Shown in pieces: positions 44,540-53,281 of a stretch of 64,000 nucleotides of DNA (positions within the stretch are counted from its first letter, which is position 1; each line of letters starts with the position of its first letter). Where the stretch lies: contig CALBEF010000021.1 in NCBI GenBank assembly GCA_937927775.1, positions 53,832 through 117,831 on the forward strand, in the 5' to 3' direction. The position numbers and the translations under genes were made by a program. A model generated the notes under the pieces. That model saw nothing but the letters and a program-made list of their open reading frames with translations. It was not told the origin of the DNA and did no database searches. The stretch is from an uncultured Anaerolineae bacterium. Lineage in GTDB: Bacteria; Chloroflexota; Anaerolineae; J036; Brachytrichaceae.

Positions 44540-46261
44540 ATGTCCAGCAGGAAAACGCTCGTAACCCGTCGCAGGTTTCTGACTCTGGCAGGCATGTCAG
44601 CGGCAGCCGGCCTGGCTGCTGCCTGCGCGCCGGCTGCCCAACAGCCGGCTGCTGCGCCGACTACCGCCCCGGAAGCGCCGGCGGCCGAAGCGCCGGCCGC
44701 CCCTGAGCCGACCACGGCGCCAACCGAGGCGCCGGCCGCTCCCGCCGCAGAACAGACGCTCATCATCGGGCGCGGCGGCGACAGCGTGGCGCTCGACCCG
44801 GCCATCGTCACCGACGGCGAATCGGCTCGCGTGTGCACGGCCATCTACGACACGCTGGTGGTGCTGGAAGGCGCCAGCACCAGGCCAGTGCCCTGGCTGG
44901 CCGAGTCGTGGAGCACCGAAGACAGCGTCGTGTGGGACTTCAAGCTGCGCGCCGGCGTCACATTCCATGATGGCGAGCCGCTCACCGCGCAGGCCGTCAA
45001 GTGGAACTTCGACCGCTGGCAAAACCCGGACAACCCCTTCCGCTATCCCAGTCAGAAATACGAATACTGGGACACAGAGATGTCCGAAATTGTCGATTCA
45101 ACGGAAGTCGTCGACGATCTCACCTTCCGCATCAAACTCAAGGTTCCCACGGTGCTGATTCTGCCCAAGCTGTCTCTGTTCAACTTCGGGATTGCCAGCC
45201 CGAAGGCAGTTGAGGCGCAGGGCGAGAGCTACGCCACCCAGGCCGGCACGCCGGTCGGCACCGGCCGCTTCAAGTTCGAAAGCTGGGTGCCGAATGACAA
45301 AATCACTGCGGTGCGCAACGATGACTGGTGGGGCGGCAAAGCGGCGCTGCCCTACACCCAGATGCCCAGGCTGAACAAGATCATCTGGCGCTCGATCCCC
45401 GATAACAACACGCGCTTCGCCGAGTTCCAGGCCGGCACGCTCGACCAGGCCGACATCGCTCAGACCGACCTGGTCACGCTCGAGGGCGACCCGAACTACG
45501 TCTTCACCGTCACGCCATCGCTCAGCGTGGGTTACATCGCATTCAACCACGCCATGCCTCCGTTCGACAAACTGGAAGTGCGCAAGGCATGGGCGCATGC
45601 AGTGAACTGGGACGCGCTGATCGAAACGTTCTACAGCAAGTACGCGGTGCGCGCCACGTGCTTCCAGCCGCCGGCCATCCTGGGTCACAATCCCAACATC
45701 AAGCCCTACGAGTACAACCCCGATCTGGCGAAGGAACTGCTGGCGCAAGCCGGCCTGCCCGATGGCTTTGAAACCGACTTCTGGTACGTGCCGGTCATTC
45801 GCGGCTACTTCCCGGACTCCAAGGCGCTCTCGGAGGCCATGGCCGCCGATCTGGCCAAAGTGGGCATCCGCCTGAATCTGAAAACGCAGGATTGGGGCGC
45901 TTATCTGGCCGACCGTAAAGATGGCAAGTTCCCGGTGTGGGCGCTGGGCTGGGGTTCCGACAACGGCGACCCCGACAACTTCATCGGCTACCACTTCATC
46001 TGGAACGATGGCAAGACCCCCAACGTCGAGGACGGCTACAACAACCCCAAACTGCAGGAATTGCTGCGCAAGGGGCAGGTTGTGTCCGACCTGGCCGAGC
46101 GTGAGAAGATTTATCAGGAAGCGGAGCAGATCGTGCACGACGATGTGGCGCGCATCCCAATCGCGTGGCCGGCCACTGTTGCCGTAGACCGCAGCTACGT
46201 CAAGGGCCGCAAGCAGTGGGTGTTCCGCGATCAGTACGAGAACTTCTACATCGAGAAGTAA
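44540..46261 (+). CDS. Oligopeptide/dipeptide-binding lipoprotein (family 5)
   Basis: The 573-residue protein has a twin-arginine-like signal (TRRRFLTLAG) and a lipobox (LAAAC), an Ala/Pro/Thr-rich linker, then an SBP_bac_5 domain (VWDFKLRAGVTFHDGEPLTA, FKFESWVPNDKITAVRNDDW, VGYIAFNHAMPPFDKLEVRK). It should be exported, possibly by Tat, lipidated and bound to the outer face of the membrane. GAGGAGAAGG precedes the ATG at 44540. The ligand (peptides or other) cannot be read from sequence. Confidence 0.94.
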   Translation: MSSRKTLVTRRRFLTLAGMSAAAGLAAACAPAAQQPAAAPTTAPEAPAAEAPAAPEPTTAPTEAPAAPAAEQTLIIGRGGDSVALDPAIVTDGESARVCTAIYDTLVVLEGASTRPVPWLAESWSTEDSVVWDFKLRAGVTFHDGEPLTAQAVKWNFDRWQNPDNPFRYPSQKYEYWDTEMSEIVDSTEVVDDLTFRIKLKVPTVLILPKLSLFNFGIASPKAVEAQGESYATQAGTPVGTGRFKFESWVPNDKITAVRNDDWWGGKAALPYTQMPRLNKIIWRSIPDNNTRFAEFQAGTLDQADIAQTDLVTLEGDPNYVFTVTPSLSVGYIAFNHAMPPFDKLEVRKAWAHAVNWDALIETFYSKYAVRATCFQPPAILGHNPNIKPYEYNPDLAKELLAQAGLPDGFETDFWYVPVIRGYFPDSKALSEAMAADLAKVGIRLNLKTQDWGAYLADRKDGKFPVWALGWGSDNGDPDNFIGYHFIWNDGKTPNVEDGYNNPKLQELLRKGQVVSDLAEREKIYQEAEQIVHDDVARIPIAWPATVAVDRSYVKGRKQWVFRDQYENFYIEK

Positions 46262-46280
46262 CCCCTTTCACGCTTGACAA

Positions 46281-46310
46281 GCCGGGGGCGCGCCTGGTCG
46301 CGCCCCCGGC
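46281..46310 (+). terminator. Intergenic hairpin after the peptide-binding gene
   Basis: A perfect 12-base GC stem (GCCGGGGGCGCG 46281-46292 and its complement 46299-46310) with a 6-base loop and no U-tract. It parallels the hairpin after the sugar-binding gene (1409-1450) and may tune the binding-protein to permease ratio. Confidence 0.65.
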
Positions 46311-46319
46311 CCGCAGCTC

Positions 46320-47324
46320 ATGGCAACGTACATCATCCGCCGCATCCTGATCGTCATCCCGACCCTGCTGGCTGTGTCGATCCTGTCGTTTGCATTCGTG
46401 CGGCTGATTCCCGGCGACCCGGCCACAGTCATGCTGGGCGAGCGCGCGCGCCCGGCAGACGTCGAGAAATTCAAAGAGCAGATGGGATTGAACCAGCCCA
46501 TCTACATGCAGTACATCCGATACATCGAACAGGTTTTTCAGGGCAATCTCGGCACGTCCATCGTCACGCGCGTGCCGGTCATAGATCAACTGGCCTACCG
46601 GCTGCCGGCCACCATCGAGGCGATCTTCTTCGCGTTGCTGATCGGCATCCTGGTTGGCGTTATCACCGGCATCGTTGCGGCGCTGAACCGCAACACCGTC
46701 ATTGACACAGTCGCCAATCTGATCGCGCTGACCGGCGTCTCGATTCCGATCTTCTGGCTGGCGCTGATCATGATCTACTTCTTCGCTGTCAACCTGAAGA
46801 TCGTGCCGCCGGGCGGGCGCATTGCCGCCGACATCACCGTTGATCGCATCACCGGCTTCTACCTGATCGACACGCTGCTGATGGGCCGGCTCGATTACTT
46901 CGTCAGCGCCGTCCGGCACATGATCCTGCCGGCCATCGTGCTCAGCACCACCGTCATGCCGCAGATCATGCGCCTGACCCGCGCCTCGATGCTCGAAGTG
47001 CTGCGCGCCGATTACATCCGCACCGCCCGCGCCAAAGGGCTGCGGCAGGGAACCGTGATCTTCAAGCACACGCTGCGCAACGCGCTCCTGCCCGTCATTA
47101 CCGTCATCGGTTTGCAGATCGGCGGCCTGCTCGGCGGCGCCATCCTCACCGAAAATGCCTTCTCGTGGACCGGCATGGGGTCGTGGTTCTATGGCGCCAT
47201 CTCCTCGCGCGATTATCCGGTGCTCCAGACCGCCATCATGTTCAACGCCATCATCTTCGTCGTCATGACCATGCTGGTGGACATTTCCTACGCCTTCATC
47301 GATCCGCGCATCCGCTACAAGTGA
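46320..47324 (+). CDS. dppB: Oligopeptide ABC transporter permease, DppB-like
   Basis: The 334-residue permease has the OppB N-terminus (MATYIIRRILIVIPTLLAVS), a large extracytoplasmic loop, and the EAA-type region (DYIRTARAKGLRQGTVIFKH). Six membrane helices are predicted. It lies last in the dppC - binding protein - dppB cluster. The DppD/DppF ATPase genes are absent from the window. Confidence 0.94.
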   Translation: MATYIIRRILIVIPTLLAVSILSFAFVRLIPGDPATVMLGERARPADVEKFKEQMGLNQPIYMQYIRYIEQVFQGNLGTSIVTRVPVIDQLAYRLPATIEAIFFALLIGILVGVITGIVAALNRNTVIDTVANLIALTGVSIPIFWLALIMIYFFAVNLKIVPPGGRIAADITVDRITGFYLIDTLLMGRLDYFVSAVRHMILPAIVLSTTVMPQIMRLTRASMLEVLRADYIRTARAKGLRQGTVIFKHTLRNALLPVITVIGLQIGGLLGGAILTENAFSWTGMGSWFYGAISSRDYPVLQTAIMFNAIIFVVMTMLVDISYAFIDPRIRYK

Positions 47325-47330
47325 TCAGGG

Positions 47331-47403
47331 GATTGAGTCATTGTGCCATTGAGTCATTGTGCCATTAGTGCAATCACCTCGTCGCCCTGTCACCCCGTCA
47401 CCC
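47331..47403 (+). repeat. Octamer arrays in front of the M28 peptidase gene
   Basis: GAGTCATT/GTGCCATT alternate (period 8, four copies), then GTCGCCCT, GTCACCCC and GTCACCCT (period 8). The second block ends on the base before the ATG at 47405. No Shine-Dalgarno is present. Confidence 0.8.
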
Positions 47404-47404
47404 T

Positions 47405-48784
47405 ATGAATCCATCCCCGCTTCACGCCGCCGAACGGTCGTTGCTCGGCGACATCATGACCTCGGAAACACTCTGGCCATCCCTGCTCGTCCTGTGCGAC
47501 GACTGCAATGGCCGTTTCGTCGGCAGCGACGACGAGCAACGCGCCGCCGCTTTCATCCGGCAGTCTTTTGAGCATTACGGCTTGTCGAATGCGCACATCG
47601 AGGAATTCCCCCTGCACGGGTGGCGGCGCGGGCCGGCCAGCCTGGCCGTGAACGGACACGAACTGGCCTGCATCGGCTTGCCCGGCACGCCGCCGTGCGA
47701 TCTGTGTGCGCCGGTGATTTTCCTCGGCGATGGCGAGCCGGCCGACTTCGAGAAAGCCGGCGAGGCGCCCAAAGGCAAAATCGCGCTTGTGCGCGGCAAG
47801 GGATCGCACCGGCTGGAGAAGTACGCCCGCGCCGTGAAGGCCGGGTGTGTCGGCTTCATCTTCTCCAGCGCCGAGCCAAATGCCCTGCCCCCCACCGGCA
47901 GCCTGGAGTTTGGCGGCAATCCGGCCCCCATCCCCGGCGTCGGCATCGCCTACGAGACCTTGTGCTGGCTCGAGCGCGCGCTCCAGCGCACAACCGCGCG
48001 CGGCGACATGACCGCCCATTTGCGCGTGCAGGCCGAGTTGTTCGACGCCATCGGCCACAACGTGATCGCCGATCTGACCCCGGCCGGCGTGGAATCGCCG
48101 GACTGGCTGGTGATGTGCGCCCACTACGACGGCCACGACATCGCCCAGGGCGCAGTGGACAACGCCAGCGGCACGGTGGCCGTGCTGGAAGCCGCCAGGG
48201 CGCTGAAGGTCGCCTACGACACACTTGCCGCGCAGGGGGCCGCGCCGGCCCTCGGCATCCGCTTCGCGCTGTGGTCCGGCGAGGAGGTCGGCATGCTCGG
48301 CTCCAGCCATTACGCCGCCAAACATGCCGGCGAACTGGATCGCATCAAGCTGGTGTTCAACTGCGACATCGTGGGCAACCCGGGCGCTTTCTTCCTGGGC
48401 GTCAACGGCTACGACACGGATCGCCTGGTGGCTTACTTCAAAGAACTGGCCGGCGACCACTTGTTTGACATCCAGACCGGCAACAGCATGGTCATCCCTT
48501 ATTCTGACCATTTCTCGTTTTACCTGAAGGGCGTGCCGGCGCTGATGGCGGCAACGGGCGGCGGCAAGTCGCCGGGGCCGCACACGCACGGCGACACGCT
48601 GGACAAGGTGGATGTGCGCGCCATGCGCTCTGCGACCGCCTTTGCCGCGCGGGCGCTGTTGCGGCTGGCCTGGGACCCAACCCCGCTGCCTGCGCGCCAC
48701 GCGACTGCCGAGGAAGTGCAGGAAGTGTTGCGCAAGGCCGGCTACGAAGACCTGTTGAAAGCGCAGGGCCGCTGGAAGTTTTGA
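47405..48784 (+). CDS. M28-family zinc aminopeptidase with inserted PA-like domain
   Basis: The 459-residue protein has the five expected metal ligands and the catalytic Glu: CAHYDGHD, GAVDNASGT, WSGEEVGMLGSSHYA, FNCDIVGNPG and GPHTHGDTLDKV. A PA-like domain lies between the N-terminal part and the catalytic core (about residues 95-190). No signal peptide is seen, so it may act in the cytoplasm on imported peptides, which would fit the peptide transporter upstream. The start abuts an octamer array. Confidence 0.92.
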   Translation: MNPSPLHAAERSLLGDIMTSETLWPSLLVLCDDCNGRFVGSDDEQRAAAFIRQSFEHYGLSNAHIEEFPLHGWRRGPASLAVNGHELACIGLPGTPPCDLCAPVIFLGDGEPADFEKAGEAPKGKIALVRGKGSHRLEKYARAVKAGCVGFIFSSAEPNALPPTGSLEFGGNPAPIPGVGIAYETLCWLERALQRTTARGDMTAHLRVQAELFDAIGHNVIADLTPAGVESPDWLVMCAHYDGHDIAQGAVDNASGTVAVLEAARALKVAYDTLAAQGAAPALGIRFALWSGEEVGMLGSSHYAAKHAGELDRIKLVFNCDIVGNPGAFFLGVNGYDTDRLVAYFKELAGDHLFDIQTGNSMVIPYSDHFSFYLKGVPALMAATGGGKSPGPHTHGDTLDKVDVRAMRSATAFAARALLRLAWDPTPLPARHATAEEVQEVLRKAGYEDLLKAQGRWKF

Positions 48785-48832
48785 ACCTGTATGGCCGGGG
48801 CAAGCGAACCGTGACCTGGCCCGGTGTTTATC

Positions 48833-48860
48833 TTGACATCGCTTTCCCCAGGCCTATAAT
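48833..48860 (+). promoter_or_regulatory. Consensus promoter of the SET-domain gene
   Basis: TTGACA (48833-48838), a 16-base spacer, TATAAT (48855-48860). The transcript would have an 84-base leader in which GGGTGC (48877-48882) can pair with GCACCC (48930-48935), 2 bases before the AGGAGG ribosome site (48938-48943). Confidence 0.8.
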
Positions 48861-48950
48861 CGCGCGCCAATAACACGGGTGCACCTGGCCGTTCGCAGGG
48901 CGTGACTCGGCACACCGCGACCGCCTTCAGCACCCACAGGAGGTATAGCC

Positions 48951-49451
48951 GTGCTTCGAATCGAGACCGGCGGCAGCCCGTATGGCGCGCGGCTGATCAC
49001 CGATCAACCCTGTAAGCAAGGGGAGATCGTGTGCCGCATCCAGAATTACAAGGTGACAGATCAGGCCACCTGGCAGACGGTGCAGATCGGCCCCCACGCG
49101 CACATTGAAGAGCTCGGCGTTCTGGCGTACCTGAACCATTCCTGCCAGCCCAGCGTGATCGTGGACACAACGGCGATGGAAGTGCGCGCCGCGCGCGACA
49201 TCGCCGCCGGCGAAGAGCTGACTTTCTTTTATCCTTCCACGGAATGGGAGATGGATCGTCCGTTCATCTGCCTGTGCGGCGCGGCGCAGTGCATCCGGCT
49301 GGTGGCCGGCGCGAGGTATCTCTCCATCGACACCCTGTCGCGTTACTTCATCAACCAGCACATCCGGGACATGGCCCTGGCGGCGCTTGAACAAGAGGCG
49401 CCCGGACAGGCAGCGCGCTGCCTGACGGAAAGCGTCCAGCATGAAGAGTAA
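48951..49451 (+). CDS. SET-domain protein methyltransferase
   Basis: The 166-residue protein begins with GTG, seven bases after AGGAGG. It has the SET core: LNHSCQPSVIVDTTAMEVRA (the NHS motif binds SAM and substrate) and GEELTFFYPSTEW, followed by a post-SET-like cysteine cluster (CLCGAAQC). SET enzymes methylate lysine side chains; the bacterial substrate is unknown. It is served by the strongest promoter in the window, suggesting high expression. Confidence 0.9.
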   Translation: MLRIETGGSPYGARLITDQPCKQGEIVCRIQNYKVTDQATWQTVQIGPHAHIEELGVLAYLNHSCQPSVIVDTTAMEVRAARDIAAGEELTFFYPSTEWEMDRPFICLCGAAQCIRLVAGARYLSIDTLSRYFINQHIRDMALAALEQEAPGQAARCLTESVQHEE

Positions 49452-49471
49452 CGCCGGCTGAAGCCGCGTGT

Positions 49472-50407
49472 TCAGGGGGTGGCTGTCACGGCAGGCCCAT
49501 CAGCGGGCAGCAGATCAAGCGCGCGCGCGATGACGGCGTGGGTTACGGCAGCCGAGTCGCCGTAACGCGCCACCAGGTCGCCTGCGCGCGCGGGCGCGCC
49601 GAAACACAGATGCGGCTGTAGGTTTTGATACGCCGGCACGATGACCTGCAGCGTGGCCGCCAGCCACTCCCGATCTTTCTTCTGCCGGCGGATGCGCGTG
49701 ACAGGGTTGCGCAGCGCCGCGCGCGAGAGCACGCCGCTGACAATGACCGGCGCGATCAGCGCGTCCGGGGCCAGCCGCGCGATCAGCCCGATACTGCCTG
49801 ACCAGGCGCGCAGCGACTCAGCTGCGCCAGGCAGGGCCAGCGGATCCGGCTCGATCCTGCCGGCGGGAAACAGGAGCACAGCGCGCCCGGCGCGCAGATG
49901 GTCGCGCACCGAGCGGATGGCCAGCGAGCGATCGCTGCCTTCGTCGGACACATAGATCAGATAGCGCGCGATGTTGGGAATGGCGTGCAAAAAATCGCGG
50001 TGGCGCGCGATGATGGCCAGGTCATTGCGCCCGATTGCAGCAAAGAGTGCCAGCGCGTCGGTCAGGCCGGGATGGTTCGAGACGAACAAAACCGGCCCCT
50101 GGCGCAATTCGTCACGCCAGCCCGAAACCGTGTAGCCGGCGGCGAATTGGCGGGTGACCCATTCGCCGGCTGCCGGCAGGCCGCGCGCGCCGACAATCTC
50201 ATCAAACGTCAGCACCTGTCTGGCAAAACGCGCCGCCAGGGGACGCAGCAGGGCAGCCAGCGCGCGCCGTCCTGTCTTCAGGTTATCCAGCCCGAGCGCG
50301 GTGATGAAATCCCTCGTGTTAATCTCGGTCAATAAGTCGAACGCGCGATCCCGACCGTTCACCGGTGGTGTCAGCCCGATCGGCATTTCGATGTGCGGCT
50401 CTGCCAT
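49472..50407 (-). CDS. PlsC-like acyltransferase domain protein
   Basis: The 311-residue protein has the glycerolipid acyltransferase block I (VSNHPGLTDALALF, matching NHxxxxD) and a downstream block like FPAGRIEPDP (FPEGxxS in canonical PlsC). Family members transfer acyl chains to lysophosphatidate; with the degenerate second block the acceptor is uncertain. The ATG at 50407 was chosen because similarity starts soon after and GGGGAAG lies upstream. It faces away from the SGNH genes. Confidence 0.8.
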   Translation of the reverse strand: MAEPHIEMPIGLTPPVNGRDRAFDLLTEINTRDFITALGLDNLKTGRRALAALLRPLAARFARQVLTFDEIVGARGLPAAGEWVTRQFAAGYTVSGWRDELRQGPVLFVSNHPGLTDALALFAAIGRNDLAIIARHRDFLHAIPNIARYLIYVSDEGSDRSLAIRSVRDHLRAGRAVLLFPAGRIEPDPLALPGAAESLRAWSGSIGLIARLAPDALIAPVIVSGVLSRAALRNPVTRIRRQKKDREWLAATLQVIVPAYQNLQPHLCFGAPARAGDLVARYGDSAAVTHAVIARALDLLPADGPAVTATP

Positions 50408-50638
50408 GCTTCCCCTTGCCCAACGCGCCTGCCCATTGCGCATATGAATTGTATCGTTGCATTCTCTGCTGTGAGGGGGCTGAGAGAATGCTGCGCGCGC
50501 GATGATTGACGTCTGGATCAGGCGCGCCTGAACAACAACAGGCTGTTGCTCTGTCAGCGCCGATGACGCATACTTGTCATGACAGGCAGCGTGTGTGTGA
50601 ATCATATGGCGTCAATCGAATCGACGCGGAGTGTGGTC

Positions 50639-50800
50639 GGGGGCATTTCTCTGTGGGGGCATGTTGCCCGACCTTTGCAAAGTCTGTGGGCGTGTGTGGG
50701 GAGTTGAAGCGCAGCACCCGTCATGCCCGCGCAGTTCCCCTGTGTAGCGTGGATTTATCCCGCGCAACGGGCTGGATTGCCCCTGCTAAGAAATGCCCCC
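50639..50800. repeat. MITE-like element with 12-base terminal inverted repeats
   Basis: GGGGGCATTTCT (50639-50650) and AGAAATGCCCCC (50789-50800) are perfect inverted ends of a 162-base segment without an ORF. GTGGT occurs at 50633-50637 and 50803-50807 and could be a target duplication. The rest of the 50408-50904 gap holds nothing else that I could recognise apart from promoter-like hexamers. Confidence 0.45.
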
Positions 50801-50904
50801 ACGTGGTTGGAGGCTGAGCGTTGAGGGTATACTCGGCCCAGCTTTACGCTCCCATCATGATGCAACAGCGGCTTCTGACACGAAAAGCCACGAGGAGTGA
50901 TCGA

Positions 50905-52107
50905 ATGCCTGAAAATCAGGTTCGTTTCATCGCCAGCTCAAAGCCCATCCCCCTGCGCCGCCGATGGCAGCGTATTGCGACGGCGCTCGGCATGGCAATT
51001 GCGGCAGCAATATGCCTTTCAACGCTCTCGACACTGCCCGCGCAGGGGCGCGCCGGCGCACAGGCCGGCCCCGCGCAAACGGCGTCGCCGAGCCTGACCG
51101 TCACCATCAGCGTGGACAGCGTCTTTGCCTATAGCGCGCCCGACTGGAACGCAGGCCGGGTCGGACGGTTGATGAAGTGGCAGACAGCCAGGGCAATTGG
51201 CCGCAACCCCAACGGCGAGTGGTTGCAGATCGACTATGGCAACAGCCTGGTGTGGCTGCACCGCACGACGGTGAGTTTTCCCGGCGATCTGAACGGCAAC
51301 AATTCGCCCTTGATGGCCCTGCCGGTCACAGAGAAAGCCGGACGGCTGTCGCCGAGCCGCACCCGCATGACGACAACCGGCACGCCGGTGATCTCGGCGC
51401 GCGCGCGCCAGCTCTACCGACAGGCGATTGCCGCCGGGCGCGACGCCACCCTTTTCACCGTGGCTGGGGACTGCAATTCGGAGCCGCCGGTCTATCTGGG
51501 GCGTTTTGCCGCCGGCGGATTCGATCTGTCCGCGCATGGGTTTGGCGCGTTGCAGGCCACGGCAAGGAAATTTGCCCGCTCCTTCACCTGGAGCAGTGTC
51601 GCCGTTGAGGGCGGCCACAACAGCGCGTCGGTTCTGGATCCGCTGTTTGCCGACAGCCGGCGCTGCGAGGCGAGCGAAAGTCCCCTGGCCTGCGAACTGC
51701 GCCGCTCAAACGCCAGCATCGTGTTCATCGGGCTGGGCACCGGCGACACCTTCATCTGGCAGGATTTCGAGGCCAACTATCGCCGCATTATCGACACCGC
51801 GCTGGCCGCAAATGTATTGCCGGTGCTCGTCACCAAAGCCGACGACCTGGAGGCAACGCAGGGGGGCGCGCCCAGCGGGACAATCAACGCCATCATCCGC
51901 CGGCTGGGCGCAGAATACCAGCTGCCGGTCATGGATTTCGCTCTCGCCGCGCGCCGCCTGCCCGACCAGGGCCTGGCCGAGGAAGGCAAAGAGGTGGCCG
52001 GCCAGGGTCTGGTGTACGCGGCTGCATCGCGCTTCCACCTGAATGGCTATGGCATGGACGCGCGGATTTTGCTGACGCTCACAACCCTGAGCGCAATCGC
52101 GCGGTAG
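50905..52107 (+). CDS. Secreted SH3/SGNH-like protein, paralogue 1
   Basis: The 400-residue protein has a basic N-terminus and signal anchor (IATALGMAIAAAICLSTLST), an SH3-like domain (about 65-135, VDSVFAYSAPDWNAGRVGRL) and an SGNH-like domain. Block I reads AGDCNSEP, so Cys replaces the catalytic Ser of GDS. GLGTGDTFIWQDFEANYRRI is a shared family block. The C-terminal region has SRFHLN, without the Asp of the DxxH motif. GAGGAG precedes the ATG at 50905. It is a tandem paralogue of the next gene. Confidence 0.78.
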   Translation: MPENQVRFIASSKPIPLRRRWQRIATALGMAIAAAICLSTLSTLPAQGRAGAQAGPAQTASPSLTVTISVDSVFAYSAPDWNAGRVGRLMKWQTARAIGRNPNGEWLQIDYGNSLVWLHRTTVSFPGDLNGNNSPLMALPVTEKAGRLSPSRTRMTTTGTPVISARARQLYRQAIAAGRDATLFTVAGDCNSEPPVYLGRFAAGGFDLSAHGFGALQATARKFARSFTWSSVAVEGGHNSASVLDPLFADSRRCEASESPLACELRRSNASIVFIGLGTGDTFIWQDFEANYRRIIDTALAANVLPVLVTKADDLEATQGGAPSGTINAIIRRLGAEYQLPVMDFALAARRLPDQGLAEEGKEVAGQGLVYAAASRFHLNGYGMDARILLTLTTLSAIAR

Positions 52108-52141
52108 CGCAGGTTTCATCATCATGTTGAGGAGGTTTCAC

Positions 52142-53209
52142 TTGAACAAGCGAGTTTCACTGCTATCGGCGCTGTTGTGCGCCCTGCTGGCAACCGCAGC
52201 GCTGCCAGGCGTCACGACCCGGGCGCAAGACGCGCGGAAAGTTGAATTCGTCGTCACAACGCCCGGCGCGTACTTGCGCGAGTTGCCAACGCTGCTCTCG
52301 GCCAACACCTATCCGGTGTTCAAGGAAGATCGGTTCGGGGTGATCGGTCGCACCGCCGACAACTTCTGGGTGCAGATCTCCTATCCGAACGCGATCAGCG
52401 GAACATGGATCATTGCGTCTCTGGGCGCCGTGATCGGCGACTTGAAGGATGTCAAGCCGCTGCCGGCCAACAAGACGCCGGCGCCCGTGTTACATGGCCG
52501 CGCCGGCCCGATCAGCGTGCCCGGCACGCCCGTGATCACCGCCGCTCAGAAAGCCCTGTATCGCAAAGCGGTTGCCGCCGGGCGCGACGCCGGCATGTTT
52601 GCCGTGATCGGCGACTGCAACTCGCAACCAACCGCCTATGTCGGGCGGCTGGCCGCCGGCCTGTTTGGATACGAGCAGTATCGCGCCTATCCGGCCACTG
52701 TGTCGCGCTTCACGCGCGCCTTTGCGCGGGTGAGCCTCGCTGCGTCAGGCGGGTTCAACACCGCCGCTGTGCTCGATCCCACCTGGGCCGACGGCTATTT
52801 GTGCAAAGCCGGCGAGACGCCCCTGGCCTGCGAGCTGCGCCTGTCCAGAGCCAGCATTGCGCTGATCGAACTGGGCACGGGCGACACGCACATCTGGCAG
52901 GAATTCGAGGCCAACTACCGCGCCGTTGTCGAGACAACCCTCAAGAGCAACGTCCTGCCGGTGCTCATCACCAAGGCCGACGCGCTGGAGCACGAGCAGG
53001 CCGACGCGCCGGAGGAGCATATCAACAACGTCATTCGCAAAATCGGCGCCGAGTATGGCGTGCCGGTGATGGACTTCCACCTCGCCACGCGCAACCTGCC
53101 CAACTTCGGCCTGTTGGATGAAGGCAACGCCGATTTCCACCTCGGCCCCGGCGGTTCCTACATCCACCTGCTCCAGACCTTGCAGGTGCTGGATCAGATC
53201 TGGCGCTAG
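52142..53209 (+). CDS. Secreted SH3/SGNH-like protein, paralogue 2
   Basis: The 355-residue protein starts with TTG six bases after GGAGG; an upstream in-frame ATG would place the ribosome site inside the gene. Signal peptide (VSLLSALLCALLATAALPGV), SH3-like domain with TPGAYLRELPTLLSANTYPV, then the SGNH-like domain (IGDCNSQPTAYVGRLAAG, ELGTGDTHIWQEFEANYRAV, NADFHLG). As in paralogue 1, Cys stands at the Ser position. The C-terminal His is kept but the Asp three residues before it is Ala. Confidence 0.78.
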   Translation: MNKRVSLLSALLCALLATAALPGVTTRAQDARKVEFVVTTPGAYLRELPTLLSANTYPVFKEDRFGVIGRTADNFWVQISYPNAISGTWIIASLGAVIGDLKDVKPLPANKTPAPVLHGRAGPISVPGTPVITAAQKALYRKAVAAGRDAGMFAVIGDCNSQPTAYVGRLAAGLFGYEQYRAYPATVSRFTRAFARVSLAASGGFNTAAVLDPTWADGYLCKAGETPLACELRLSRASIALIELGTGDTHIWQEFEANYRAVVETTLKSNVLPVLITKADALEHEQADAPEEHINNVIRKIGAEYGVPVMDFHLATRNLPNFGLLDEGNADFHLGPGGSYIHLLQTLQVLDQIWR

Positions 53210-53230
53210 AGACGCGCCACATCACCGTTG

Positions 53231-53280
53231 CAGGGCAAGCCTGGCGGCTTGCCCTACACTCTGTGCTCTGTGCTCTGATC
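53231..53280. repeat. REP-like palindrome, copy 2, plus CTCTGTG heptamers
   Basis: 53231-53258 repeats the 30471-30498 palindrome with two differences. Directly after it CTCTGTG occurs twice and CTCTGAT once (53259-53279), another 7-base period. A partial third copy of the palindrome is at 42511-42534. Confidence 0.75.
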
Positions 53281-53281
53281 C

